From contig NC_016131.3 in NCBI RefSeq assembly GCF_000005505.3, positions 71,002,355 to 71,066,354 on the forward strand: a DNA stretch of 64,000 nt, read 5' to 3'. Shown piece after piece: positions 35,097 to 45,553 of the stretch. Origin of the DNA: Brachypodium distachyon. Lineage: Eukaryota > Streptophyta > Magnoliopsida > Poales > Poaceae. The stretch's first letter is position 1. Every line of letters starts with the position of its first letter. The translations under genes were made by a program, and so were the position numbers. Under the pieces are notes generated by a model. That model was not told where the DNA came from and made no database searches. It was given only the letters and a program-made list of their open reading frames with translations.

Positions 35097-35360
35097 AACT
35101 GAAGGCCGACAGAAGCTGCGTGAAGCCCACTTGGCCAAGGCCCAAGTCAATCAGCTGCCTCCGGCAACTCATATTTAGCCTGCTACGGACGGTGAAGTGG
35201 ATTATCGAATCAACTAGTGTCTTGTAATCCCCTTCGTGGGCAACTATCTCTTCCTCCTCTCTCCGAGACTTGTTCTCTGGATTCCATCCCCTCGGCGTGA
35301 CGCTGAGATTACTTGAGTTTGAGCCCTAATAGTGAATTCTCTACTGCCTGTATCGTCACA
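35097..35360 (+). repeat. 5' LTR of the gypsy element (5'-truncated)
   Basis: Aligns from aactgaaggccgacagaagc to the terminal CA with the 3' LTR positions 40374-40637. The first 45 bases found in the 3' LTR (starting TGTTACGG) are absent, and unrelated AT-rich sequence precedes 35097. The terminal ...tgtatcgtcaca is followed two bases later by the primer binding site. Confidence 0.85.
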
Positions 35361-35362
35361 TC

Positions 35363-35374
35363 TGGTATCAGAGC
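35363..35374 (+). other. primer binding site (tRNA-iMet type)
   Basis: TGGTATCAGAGC directly downstream of the 5' LTR is the standard complement to the 3' end of initiator methionine tRNA used to prime minus-strand synthesis. Confidence 0.9.
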
Positions 35375-35773
35375 CACTCGATTCTCGGGTTGGCGGTCAA
35401 AAGTTCCACGAAAATCCACAAAAAAAAAAGAGGGGGAGAGAGAGCACTGGGTGCTGGATCTGCAATTCCTTCATCGATCGGTGGGCGCGCGTGGAATTGG
35501 CGGCGATTCGAGTGCTCGAGGGTGTGTGGTTGGGATCTCTCGTAAAATTCCACTCACAATCGGCTCTCGCGGCGACGGTGTGTTGCGTGCCCTTCTGCAA
35601 CAACTCCGGTGGCGTGTGGTGGCGGTAGACTGCTCGGGTACAAATTAGGTGGCTGCACGGGTTGGTCGCGGTCTTTCCGGCGGCTGTGAAATTCCAGTGT
35701 GCAGGCCTGATTCGTGTATCAGTGGGGGCGCATCTCGCTGGTGGCGGTAGAATCATCCTCTGGTGTGGTGGTG

Positions 35774-38700
35774 ATGGAGAAGTTACAGAGTGACCTCACG
35801 GAGGTGAAGGCTCAAGGGGCGCTCGTGGCCAAGGCACTTCAGGCTCTGCAGAATTGGATGCCGAAGGTGGATCAGAACTTGGAGACGCTGCAAACATCCC
35901 TCACAGCGGTGGATGTGCGTGTGGCAGCTCTGGAGGCGGAGCGTCCATCTGACGATGCGATGTGTACACCTCGGCCCAATGGGCACGGCTCAGTTTCAAA
36001 TCACCAGGGTACTGTGTCTGGGGCTCCTCGAGCACCAGAACCTACCCTGGTCAAGGGTAAGCGCCACTTCACTCATTCTCCAGTGCAGTTTGAATTGGGG
36101 GAGCATTCGGGCAAGGAAGATGATATGGATAGCTCTCATTTTACTGATCATCATGAGGATCGTCGCTCTCATTCTCGCATGCCTAAGACTGATTTTCCTA
36201 AATTTGATGGGGATAATCCCAAATGGTGGAAGGCAGTAGCCAAAAAATATTTTTCCATGTACCATGTTCCTAGAGATACTTGGGCTCGATTTGCTACCAT
36301 GCACTTCTTAGGAAATGCTGCATTATGGCTTCAGACTTATGAAGCTGAACATGAGGTTGATAGCTGGGAAGAGTTAGTGGTAGTGGTTCATGCTAAGTTT
36401 GGCAAAGATAGGCATCATCGTTACTTAGAGGCTTTAGAGCGTTGTAAACAAACTGAATCTGTCAATAACTACTTCCACAAGTTTGAGGAGTTAAGGCATA
36501 AGGTGCTAGTTCATAATAGGCATTATGACGAGGCGTTCTTTGTTACGAAATTTGTAGCTGGGTTAAAACGTGAAATTCAGAAAGCAATTCGATTGCATAA
36601 ACCTAGAACTGTTGATGCTGCGTTATCCCTTGCTGAAACGCAGGAGGAAATGCTGGAGGAGGCGCGTCTGTATTCGAGCTCCAAGTTAAAACATGATTAT
36701 AAGCCATCTTACCAATTCCAGGGAATTGGTAAGGGAATTCTTACTGTACCGGCTGAGGACAAGAAGAAGGGGGACAGTAAACCTGTTTGGTCTGAGAAAA
36801 TGGCAGCGCTACGTGCTCAACGCCGTGCTCGGGGAGAATGTTTTAAATGTGGAGACAAGTACCAACCAGGGCATAAGTGTGCAGCTTCAGTACCATTGCA
36901 TATGGTTGAAGAATTGCTTGCGGTTTTGCAAGTGAGTACAGAGTCGGACACTGAGCAGGAGAATGAGGACAGTGATAGTGATTCCTTGATGCATTTGTCC
37001 ATATGTGCTACTTCAGGAACATCTAACAAGAAGTCTATGCGTCTGCAAGGAGTGATGGAAGGTAAGCAAGTCCTCATACTCATTGATTCTGGTAGTAATG
37101 GGAGTTTTATCAGTCAAGCTGCAGTGGCTGCAATCAAGCTCCAAGTGCAACCAGTTCCTGCTGTGGTTGTTACAGTGGCCAATGGAGGCAAAGTGTCTTG
37201 TGACTCTGCTGTGCCCAATGCAACATGGACCTGTCAAGGCCATACTTTCAATTCAACTCTTCGAGTGTTTAACTTGCCCCACTATGACATGATCTTAGGT
37301 ATGGACTGGTTAGAAGCATGTGGAAAAATGTGGATTAATTGGCCCAAGAAGGTTTTGCGTTTTTGGCACAATAGTGTCAGAATCGCCTTGCGAGGAGTGA
37401 GGCCTAACTTGAGGCACTGTGATGTGATTTTGGTAGTGGAATTGCATGATTCCTTGGAGCAAGATGCTGTGGCTCATATTGTTCAGTTAACAGCTATGTC
37501 TCCGCAACCTTTGATTGATCAGGTGCCACCACCTGTTGCTCAGATTATTTCAGATCATGCAGTGTGTTTCCAAGAACCAAAAGGACTTCCACCACATCGC
37601 TCCTATGACCATCACATTAATTTGTTACCTGGTGTGCAGCCTGTAAATGTCAAGACCTACCGCTACACACCACAACAAAAAGATGAAATTGAGAAACAAA
37701 TCCGTGAGATGTTGAAGGCTGGGATAATTAGACCAAGTCAGAGTCCCTTTGCTTCGCCTGTCCTCTTAGTGAAGAAGAAGGATGGTTCATGGCGTCTGTG
37801 TGTGGACTATCGCCACCTTAATGCGGTTACAGTTAAAGATCGCTATCTTATGCCAGTGGTGGAAGAATTAATGGATGAGTTAGCGGGAGCTCAGTTTTTC
37901 ACGAAATTGGATCTTCGCTCAGGTTATCATCAGATCCGTATGTGCCCTCAAGATGAAGCTAAGACAACGTTCAAATCACACAGTGGGCATTTTGAGTTCC
38001 TTGTAATGCCATTTGGGTTGACCTGTGCGCCAGCCACTTTCCAGGCGGCGATGAACAGTGTATTCGCTCATGTGATTCGTAAATTTGTGCTGGTGTTTGT
38101 GGACGACATCCTAATCTATAGTCGTACTATGGAGGACCATGTCAATCATCTTGAGCAGGTCTTCACTCTGTTGTTTCAGAATCAATTATTCGTCAAATTG
38201 AACAAGTGCTCTTTCGCGCAACCTTCGCTGGAATATTTGGGGCACATAATTGGGGCAAATGGTGTCTCGACAGACCCTGCCAAGATTGAGGCAGTTCAGT
38301 AGTGGCCAACACCTCTCAATGTCAAACAATTACGGGGTTTCTTGGGATTAGCGGGCTACTACCGTAGGTTTATCCGCAATTTTGGCATCATTTGTCGCCC
38401 TCTGACCACACTACTGAAGAACGTTCCTTTTATTTGGACTTCCATCGAAGATGATGCTTTCAGTGCTCTGAAGCAAGCCTTGGTTCAAGCGCCAGTGCTT
38501 GCATTGCCGGATTTCGCCAAAGAATTTGTGCTTGAAACGGATGCTTGTGCTTATGGAGTGGGTGCAGTTCTGATGCAGCAAGGACACCCTCTTGCCTTCT
38601 TGAGTCGTGCATTAGGGCCGAAGAATCAGTCCTTATCTACTTATGACAAAGAGTGTTTGGCTATTTTGTTGGCCATTGAGAAATGGAAATCCTATCTCCA

Positions 38701-40328
38701 GCATCGACCCTTTACTATTCATACAGACCAGAAGAGCTTGGTGCAGTTGGGGGACCATCGTTTCAACACTGCATTACAGCAACGAGCATTTTTCAGACTT
38801 ATGGGTCTTCAATATAAGATTGTCTACAAGAAAGGAATCACAAATAAAGCAGCCGACGCCCTGTCTCGTCGCCCAAATTTATTGCATAATTATGCGATGT
38901 CTGCAGTTCAACCTCGTTGGGTGGAGATTATCATTGAAGGATATCAACATGATCCCCAAGCGAAACAACTGTTAGCTGAGCTGGCTATTCACAGCCCCAA
39001 TAGTCAAGGTTATTCTTTGACAGATGGCATTATTCGTTTTCATGGGCGCATCTGGCTGGGAGTTCATAAGGCTGCACATCAAGCTGTGTTGTTAGCTCTC
39101 CACAGTAGTGGAGTGGGTGGACATTCAGGTGTGCTAGCTACCTATCATAAGGTGAAACAGTTGTTTGCTTGGCCAAAACTGAAGCAAGATGTTCAAACAT
39201 TTGTTCAACACTGTCGTGTTTGCCAACAAGCTAAAAGTGACCACAATCGAACGTCGGGCCTATTGCAGCCGTTCCCTGTTCCGCCTGAAGCTTGGCACAC
39301 GGTCAGTATGGACTTCATTGAGGGTTTGCCGTCTTCTAATCACTTTGATACCATCTTGGTGGTCATAGACAAATTCACTAAGTACGGGCATTTCATTCCT
39401 CTCAAGCATCCTTTCACGGCGGCAACAATGGCACAATTATTCTTGGATAATGTATATCGTTTGCATGGGCTGCCAAAAATTATCATCTCTGACAGGGATA
39501 AAGTGTTTATCAGTTCTTTTTGGCAACAATTATTCAAACTAGCTGACACCACTCTAAATCTCAGTTCATCATATCATCCACAGACCGACGGGCAAACCGA
39601 GCGTTTGAATCAGTGTTTGGAGACCTATCTCAGATGTCTAGTTCATGCCAAACAACAGGTGGGCTCGTTGGTTGCCCCAGGCTGAATACTGGTACAACAC
39701 CAACTTCCATTCTGCTCTGGGTCGCTCACCATTTGAAGTACTTTATGGGCGCAAACCTCGCAACTTTGCTATGCAGAACACTACCCAACTATCCAATCCA
39801 GATCTGGCACAATGGTTACAGGAGCGGCAAGATATGTTGCCTTTGATTCGTCAGCACTTGGAGAGAGCTCAAGCTCGTATGACTGCTCAAGCCAACAAGA
39901 AACGGATGGAACGTACGTTTGAGATTGGTGATCAAGTGTATTTGCGCCTGCAGCCGTATGTCCAACGCTCTGTCATGCCGCGAGCCTCGCAGAAACTGAG
40001 TTTCAGTTGCTTATAAGCTGCAGCTACCACAAGGGGCTCGCATTCATCCGGTAGTGCATGTGTCACTTCTGAAGAAGGCCCTAAATGCCAATGCTCAGGT
40101 GAGTACTGAGTTACCTGTTTTCACCATGGATCTCTTTTGTCAGGTCCAACCCCAGGAAATTCTGCAATCGCGCCTGGTACGTTGCGGCAGCAAGCTCAAA
40201 CCTCAGGTGCTTGTGTCGTGAAGTGCTTTGCCTGACAACTGCCATACGTGGGAAAATTTGCTTGCTCTTGTCAATGCATTTCCGGCTGCCCCAGCTTGGG
40301 GACAAGCTGGGTCTCGAGGGGGAGGTGA
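35774..40328 (+). pseudogene. gypsy gag-pol polyprotein, interrupted
   Basis: The frame opens at MEKLQSDL (35774; an upstream in-frame Met lies at 35714). Gag contains FPKFDGDNPKWW, and the zinc knuckle is CFKCGDKYQPGHKC. The protease has LIDSGSNGSF (about 37080). The reverse transcriptase has LDLRSGYHQIRM and FVDDILIYS (38096-38122); RNase H has ETDACAYGVGAVL. The integrase shows the HHCC finger (GHSGVLATYHKV...C-x2-C) and the catalytic D, D, E (MDFIEG, ISDRDKVF, TDGQTERLNQ). A TAG at 38300-38302 interrupts RT. A one-base frameshift falls near 39660, an internal deletion near 40003, and a TGA at 40219-40221 lies in the chromodomain-like tail. The protein is therefore not made intact. Confidence 0.9.
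40316..40328 (+). other. polypurine tract
   Basis: GAGGGGGAGGTGA, nearly all purine, immediately before the TGTTACGG start of the 3' LTR. It is in the correct place for plus-strand priming. Confidence 0.7.
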
Positions 40329-40637
40329 TGTTACGGCCACCTACCTGGACCGGGCCTTACAAGTGAAGAGGCGAACTGAAGGCCGACAGAAGCTGCGTGA
40401 AGCCCACCTGGCCAAGGCCCAAGTTGATCAGCTGCCTCCGGCGACTCATATTTAGCCTGCTACTGACGGTGAAATGGATTATCGAATCAACTAGTGTCTT
40501 GTAATCCTCTTCGTGGGCAACTATCTCTTCCTCCTCTCTCCGAGACCTGTTCTCTGGATTCCATCCCCTCGGCGTGACGCTGAGATTATTTGAGTTTGAG
40601 TCCTAGTAGCGAATTCTCTGCTGCCTGTATCTTCACA
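40329..40637 (+). repeat. 3' LTR of the gypsy element, 309 bp
   Basis: Begins TG (TGTTACGG) after the polypurine tract and ends CA (cttcaca). Positions 40374 onward match the 5' LTR closely. It is short for a gypsy LTR but consistent with small chromoviruses. Confidence 0.85.
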
Positions 40638-41172
40638 GGCGTCACGTGTGGGGTGGTCGTCCGCGCGTTCAGCTCTGTCGTTTTCGTCCGCCTGTTCCGT
40701 GGAACCCGTCGGACTATGTTGATCTTATCCCGAATGTGGGGCCCACGCGGGAAGCTGGCGGCTGGCGGGTCGCAGACAAACGGGGGCTAGCACCGACACC
40801 GCACCCAAATCCCCATGCCTCTCGCTCACCTCTCGCCGCCGCCGGTCCCCAAATCCCAGGTAGATCCGCACCTCGTCCTCTACTTCTCGCCGCCGCCGGC
40901 CCTTTCATCCCAGGCACATCCGCACCTCTGCCTCTACCTCTCGCCCCGCCGCGGTGCATGAGCAGGCTCATCCCCGCCGCCACCTCCCTAACACATCAAT
41001 CTGGCGGGAGGAAAAAAGCTTTTCAACGACGATGGCGAGCGACGGCATGACGCAGAAGGAGATCGGCGTGAGCCACGGCGTGCTCCACTTCGTTTGTCAA
41101 CGACAGCGTCAGGGGCGACCTCGCGCCGCCGCACCTCTCCAGGCCACCATCCAGTCGGTACCTCTCTTCTAG
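40638..41172. other. GC-rich region with imperfect ~60-bp tandem repeat
   Basis: Between 40820 and 40950 the words 'ctctcgccgccgccgg', 'atcccagg' and 'atccgcacctc' recur about 2.5 times with a period near 60 bp. An ATG at 41032 opens a frame reading MASDGMTQKEIGVSHGVLHF, followed by a probable frame change. This looks exon-like but I do not recognise it. It may be a further captured fragment belonging to the cluster that follows. Confidence 0.4.
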
Positions 41173-41306
41173 GTTTGCAGGAAACTGAGGATGAGGAGGT
41201 CTATAAAAGTCCCTGCAATCAGCGATAAGGTCGCTGACATCCCAGGTGATGAGTTCTCGTGGAGGAAGTATGGACAGAAGCGAATAAAGGGATTCCCGCA
41301 TCCTAG
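41173..41306 (+). pseudogene. WRKY transcription factor fragment (group IId exon)
   Basis: After a pyrimidine tract and TAG acceptor, the frame reads [16 protein letters not shown], then [19 protein letters not shown] and FPHPR, ending at a GT donor. This matches group IId WRKY proteins up to the conserved intron that splits the domain after PR. The WRKYGQK heptad is intact, but usual residues nearby (KPIKGSPxPR) are altered to R and F. The following exon (GYYKC and the zinc-binding C/H residues) was not found downstream, so a functional WRKY domain cannot be made here. Confidence 0.75.
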
Positions 41307-41650
41307 GTATAGCTATATGCCTGACCTTCCATCCCTTTAGTCACTCAGTTGGATCTTGTGTTGTTTAGAGTCTGCTTCTGCCGGTGTTTGCTGCGAACCT
41401 GGTATAATCAGTGCTCTGTTATCTATTCTACATTTGCATGCTTATATTGCACGGCATGGTTGTAGACACTATTTGCTAGCTTTATGATTTTGTCATGGTA
41501 CTGAAGCAAGCCTCTTTGGATAATTTAAAAGAATTTTCGTCCTGGAAAGTGGAAATTGGGGTTGAATGTTTTAAGGCTAGATTTAGTGTCCCAGCTGTTT
41601 TGGTAATAGATACTGCTTATAGCAAATTGAGATTCACTTGTCCTTGGAAA

Positions 41651-41991
41651 AGGCGAGGTTGTCCTTAATTTTAATCAAGTCAAGCAGTTTCATCATGAGC
41701 TTACTATAAGCACTATTGGAAACAGACCTGTTCTAATTTTGATAATGTACCTATTGCAATCACAGGGAGGTTACAGCTGGCGACCTCTTCCCAGCACACT
41801 TTGCCCTCTTGTTCTTTAGGCGTGGTTGTCCTTAATTTTAATCAAGTCAAGCAGTTTCATTATGAGTTTACTATAAGCATACATGCTATTGGAAACAAAC
41901 CTGTTCTAATTTTGATAATGTACCTCTTGCAATCACAGGGAGGTTACAGCTGGTGACCTCTTCCCAGCACACTTTGCCCTCTTGTTCTTTT
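41651..41991. repeat. two-copy tandem duplication, about 167-174 bp unit
   Basis: 41651-41817 and 41818-41991 are direct repeats. Each begins aggcg(a/t)ggttgtcc, contains taatcaagtcaagcagtttc and gggaggttacagctgg, and ends ccctcttgttcttt. They differ by a few substitutions and one short insertion. Confidence 0.85.
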
Positions 41992-41995
41992 TTCG

Positions 41996-42769
41996 AAAAG
42001 GCCAGGATAAAAGATCTCATCGAGGTATGCCATTTTCTTCTTCTCTATATATATCACATGACTTGGTATGGAGGCTGCATTTCATCGTGCTCTGTCCTGG
42101 GTGTGGATTGGGAAATTTTTTTCGCGTGAGAATGTAGTTTGGTTGGTTGTACTGATTCATTAATATGAACTATGTGTGGAGTTCCTTCATTTGTTGTAGA
42201 CAGTCTTAAATATGATTCTCTTTTTCTTTCTCGAACATGTGTAAAGTCTGATTCTAAGTTGCTATGACTATTTTTCAGGCAGCAGAACAGGATTATGAAA
42301 AAGGAAAAACTCAATGAGAGGATATCAAAGCTTGCTGGTGGTGTTGCTGTCATTCAGGTATAACAAAGGACATCAATATCTTGCCATGTTGCCCTTCTCC
42401 CCGATTCCCTATTTGAAGGAAAAATGACGCTCTAACTGTAACCCATGACTTGTTACTTGATAGGTGGGAGCATAAACAGAAACCGGACTTAAAGTGAAGA
42501 AGTTGAGAGTTGAGGATGCTCTAAATGCAATTAAGGCAAATCAGTATGTCGTGTAATTAAACACTTTCTGTCAGATTCGTTCTGCTTCTCAAGGAAGCAG
42601 GATTAAGTAAAATACTCTATTGCTTCTCGAAATAATCTTAAGTGCTCATTTCTCTTTGCAGGCGGCCGTCGAGGAAGGTAATGTTGTTCGTGGAGGGTGT
42701 GCTCTTTTGAGACTGGCGGCCAGAGTTGATGCATCAAGGAAACTCTGGAGAACGAGGAGCAGAAGGTGA
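41996..42769 (+). pseudogene. plastid chaperonin-60 beta (CPN60B) gene fragment
   Basis: Four exon-like blocks in order. The first, about 41996-42024, reads ARIKDLIE and ends at a GT donor. The second, 42279-42357, reads AAEQDYEK then LNERISKLAGGVAVIQ after a frame change. The third, 42474-42535, reads VGA, a stop, TETGLKVKKLRVEDALNA. The fourth, from 42662, reads AAVEEGNVVRGGCALLRLAA. Together they match a central-to-late part of chloroplast chaperonin-60 beta (Rubisco-binding protein beta subunit), with introns kept. Disabling changes: one extra A in an A-run of block two, TAA for Gln in block three, and a one-base loss after VDA in block four. Retained introns mean a DNA-level copy, not a processed pseudogene. 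Confidence 0.85.
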
Positions 42770-43017
42770 AAACCAAATGAATCTACTTTGATTGCATTGA
42801 AGTGTTCTACAATATTCCGTTGCAGAAAAAAGAAATATTGCAATACTTCTAACCCTTGCAACAGATGTCACTTTGACTTTTAATTTACACGGTAGCACAA
42901 CATGAAAATGACAACATGTAATCCTGTGAATCCTGTGGGAGAGAGTAACATATTTCTGTAGCGGCTTCAAATAGTTTATGCTTATTAATTATTGTTTCCC
43001 CAGATAGTAAAACATAA
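42770..43017. other. spacer between the CPN60B fragment and a MITE
   Basis: AT-rich, non-coding. It may be former intron of the chaperonin copy. TAA at 43015-43017 is the target site of the next element. Confidence 0.4.
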
Positions 43018-43378
43018 GAGCATCTCCAGCCGCGCCCCCTAAAGGCCCCCCAAATGGGTTATGGGGGCGCCGGCGCCAAAAAACTGAACCAGTCACCCCC
43101 CCCCCCCCCAAAAAAAACCAAAAAGTAGCCGGCCTGGCGCATCAATTTAGCCGGCGCCCCCAATCAACTCCCTTCTCACAGGGGGGCTAGCGGGGGTGCC
43201 GGTTGAAGCTGAAAAGCAGCGTGGGCCAACACTACCAGTGAGACAAACTAAATTTGGGGGAGCGATGTTTGGGGGTGCGGCTGGGTGCCGGTTCCACCCC
43301 AAAACAAATTGTTGCGCCGGCGCCTCCCCATATGGCCATGCGCCGGATGAAATATAGGGGGGACGAGTGGAGATGCTC
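43018..43378. mobile_element. Tourist-like (PIF/Harbinger) MITE, 361 bp
   Basis: Starts GAGCATCTCCAGCCGCG and ends with the complement GTGGAGATGCTC, flanked by TAA at 43015-43017 and 43379-43381. The GC-rich interior includes a C-run then A-run near 43095-43120 and several short inverted repeats, so the element should fold extensively. No coding capacity. Confidence 0.8.
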
Positions 43379-43602
43379 TAAGTACCCCAAAGAGCCACTG
43401 TAGTGGCAACCACTCCATTGACTCATTCTGTTGTCACAAGTTACTTCTAACAGTTATGCTATTTCCTGCCTGTTTTTTCGTTTCCTCCTTACTTGACTTA
43501 GCTTATGTTAGATGCCTACACATTACAGTTCAATCCGCAAGATCATTTTGGGCCCTTCTGTAAATTGCATGTCTTTTAAGTCATAAAATATTTTTTGTGT
43601 AG

Positions 43603-45553
43603 CACTGGTGATGGTCTGGGGGCACCTGTTATCAGTGTTCAAGTTGACTTTCTGAAGTCAAATGAAAACTCAGTAGCTTCAACACAGGTACTTGCATTCT
43701 TTCCAGAAGATAGTTGAATTATTTTTTTGTGGGAAGAAGAGAGCTGAATTCATAGTATGTCTGGTGTTCTTAATTACTGATTTAGTTATTTTTCCTGTCA
43801 TCTGATAGGTTGTTGTCCAGGAATTCAGAGCCATCTACGAACCGGAATTCTTCTTTAATCTCCTGAACATCTATGATTTGTTTTCCTCTTTCCAATTTCA
43901 ACATGACACGGTAAGAATTCTTGTTGTGTAGCTGTGCTCTACTGTTTGGGAAAAGATGTACTCCCTCCATTTCTTAAAGCATGGCGTATTTGCCTTCTGC
44001 ACACATACCAAGGAAGCCTCTGCACACGTATTTTGGACTAATTTGCCCCTCGGTACCAGCTTGGGCAGCCATGCTATGCAATTAATCACCGTATGCAGCA
44101 GCTGCAAGTACTACTCGTCCTGGTCCACACGCATGCACTTGGCCCTCCATGCCTCCACATGCAGCACGTCCCTTGGTCCCTGGGTCCTCCTTGATTCCTG
44201 ATTGGCAACGGAAAGGAGATTTCTTCTCGTGCGCATGCATGACGGAAGACGAGGAGATGGGGAAGGCAGCTATTAACGCGGCTGAACAGGGGCAATATCG
44301 GGAGGTCCGTGACAAAATAGGTTGTGCGCCATCCTTTGAGAAAAAAGTGGGAAAACTTTATACGCCAAGCTTTAAGAAATGGAGGGAGTATTATTTTGTA
44401 GCTTCTTGCTTAGTTTTCTGTGCACATGTACACATTCAATATTGCTAACCATTTGTAATGAAGCAAGAGATAGATGCAATAGCCAGTGTAGTTGGTTTAT
44501 CAAGTGAGACTATTTTTGTGACCACATGTGTTGTAGAAGGAAGAACATTTACTATTGTCCCTACTCCCCACTCTGTAAAATCTGTTTGCCCCTCCGTTTG
44601 TTATGTGCAGAGTTAGATTCTCCAGCCAGGAATATGATATTTTCCTTCAATGATCTTCCATCCTATGCTGCTTTAATCCTGGGCTTGAAATCAGTTCACT
44701 TTGGCATTTAGACATTTAGTTGCCGTGCCTTTCAAGTTGTTCAGGATGATTCTCAAATCCTTCTCTTGGGGTTGCAGATGTATCCATGCGATCAAAAGAT
44801 ACAGTTCAGGATGATTCTCAGACACAAGAAGCCAATTCTTCTCTTGATTACATGTCAAAGAAAACTTCAAGTTATTGTTCTGTCGACCTGCTACCTGGCT
44901 TATAATTGAATGACCTATACAAGTATTTTGAGGTTAGCCACGCAGGATTTGAGGTTAGGCTTTGTGCATATTCTGTTTTTGTATTTTCCTTATTCAACAT
45001 CCACCTGAACCAATGCGAAATAGATATGTTCATTTTTGCAGGTGAAGGTGTTCATGTCTGCTAAATATGATATTAATTTCTTCCACATTGGTCAAAGTGG
45101 ATGCCTCCATTATTTTTGGATTGTGCATATTCCTAGATGAAACAATGCTGAAACAGTTGGAGAGGTAAGGCGACTTCTATGGTTTTGATAAATTTATAGA
45201 AATGCATTCAAAAGATGGTACACTGGTACAATAGTGTGTTCTATTGCCATACATGTCTCTGTAAACAAACTCATCAAAACTATTGTTTTGGCAGATTGCT
45301 TCTGTTTGCCAGCTCTTGACATATACTTCTCTCAGACAATATACATAGCTATTGTTAATTTGTGTACCTATCCGAAAGAAAGTAACATAGTTGGAAACAA
45401 CACTTTTGATGATTCCATGACACTACCGGACACAAGAAACCAGCCTTAGACATGTCTGCATCTCTCAAGCTGGACAAATTGAATTTAAGGGTTGACCTTG
45501 AAGACAATGGAAATGAATGTAAGGTCATCACCGTGGGTGTTGATCGATATCAG
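43603..45553 (+). pseudogene. VPS13-like (chorein-type) gene fragment
   Basis: Exon-like blocks on one strand. 43603-43687 reads APVISVQVDFLKSN and STQ, ending at a GT. 43809-43910 reads VVVQEFRAIYEPEFFFNLLN and YDLFSSFQFQHD, ending at a GT. From 44778 a block reads DVSMRSKDTVQDDSQTQE, and 45444-45553 reads KLDKLNLRVDLEDNGNE, ending at a GT. The first two join in phase without a stop. The EPEFFFNLLN..FQFQH motif resembles plant VPS13-like lipid-transfer proteins of membrane contact sites, but I am recalling this without a search. Later blocks contain stops or unclear borders. A 428-bp Mariner-type MITE sits between the second and third blocks. The small size compared with VPS13 (thousands of residues) marks it as a fragment. 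Confidence 0.45.
43961..44388. mobile_element. Stowaway/Mariner-type MITE, 428 bp
   Basis: Begins CTCCCTCCATTTCTTAAAGC and ends GCTTTAAGAAATGGAGGGAG, a perfect 20-bp terminal inverted repeat with further imperfect extension. It is flanked by TA (43959-43960 and 44389-44390). It is larger than the 113-bp Stowaways in this window. A frame at 44149-44448 crosses its right end and has no transposase motif, so it is non-autonomous. Confidence 0.88.

Larger units (their letters stand above)
35097..40637 (+). mobile_element. Ty3/gypsy chromovirus-type LTR retrotransposon (defective)
   Basis: A complete order of parts is present on the plus strand: 5' LTR (truncated at its start), tRNA-iMet-type primer binding site, gag, protease, reverse transcriptase, RNase H, integrase, a chromodomain-like C-terminus, polypurine tract and 3' LTR. 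The gag-pol frame is broken by stops and a frameshift. No target duplication can be confirmed because the first ~45 bp of the 5' LTR are missing. The two LTRs differ at roughly a dozen scattered positions, so insertion is not very recent. Confidence 0.9.
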
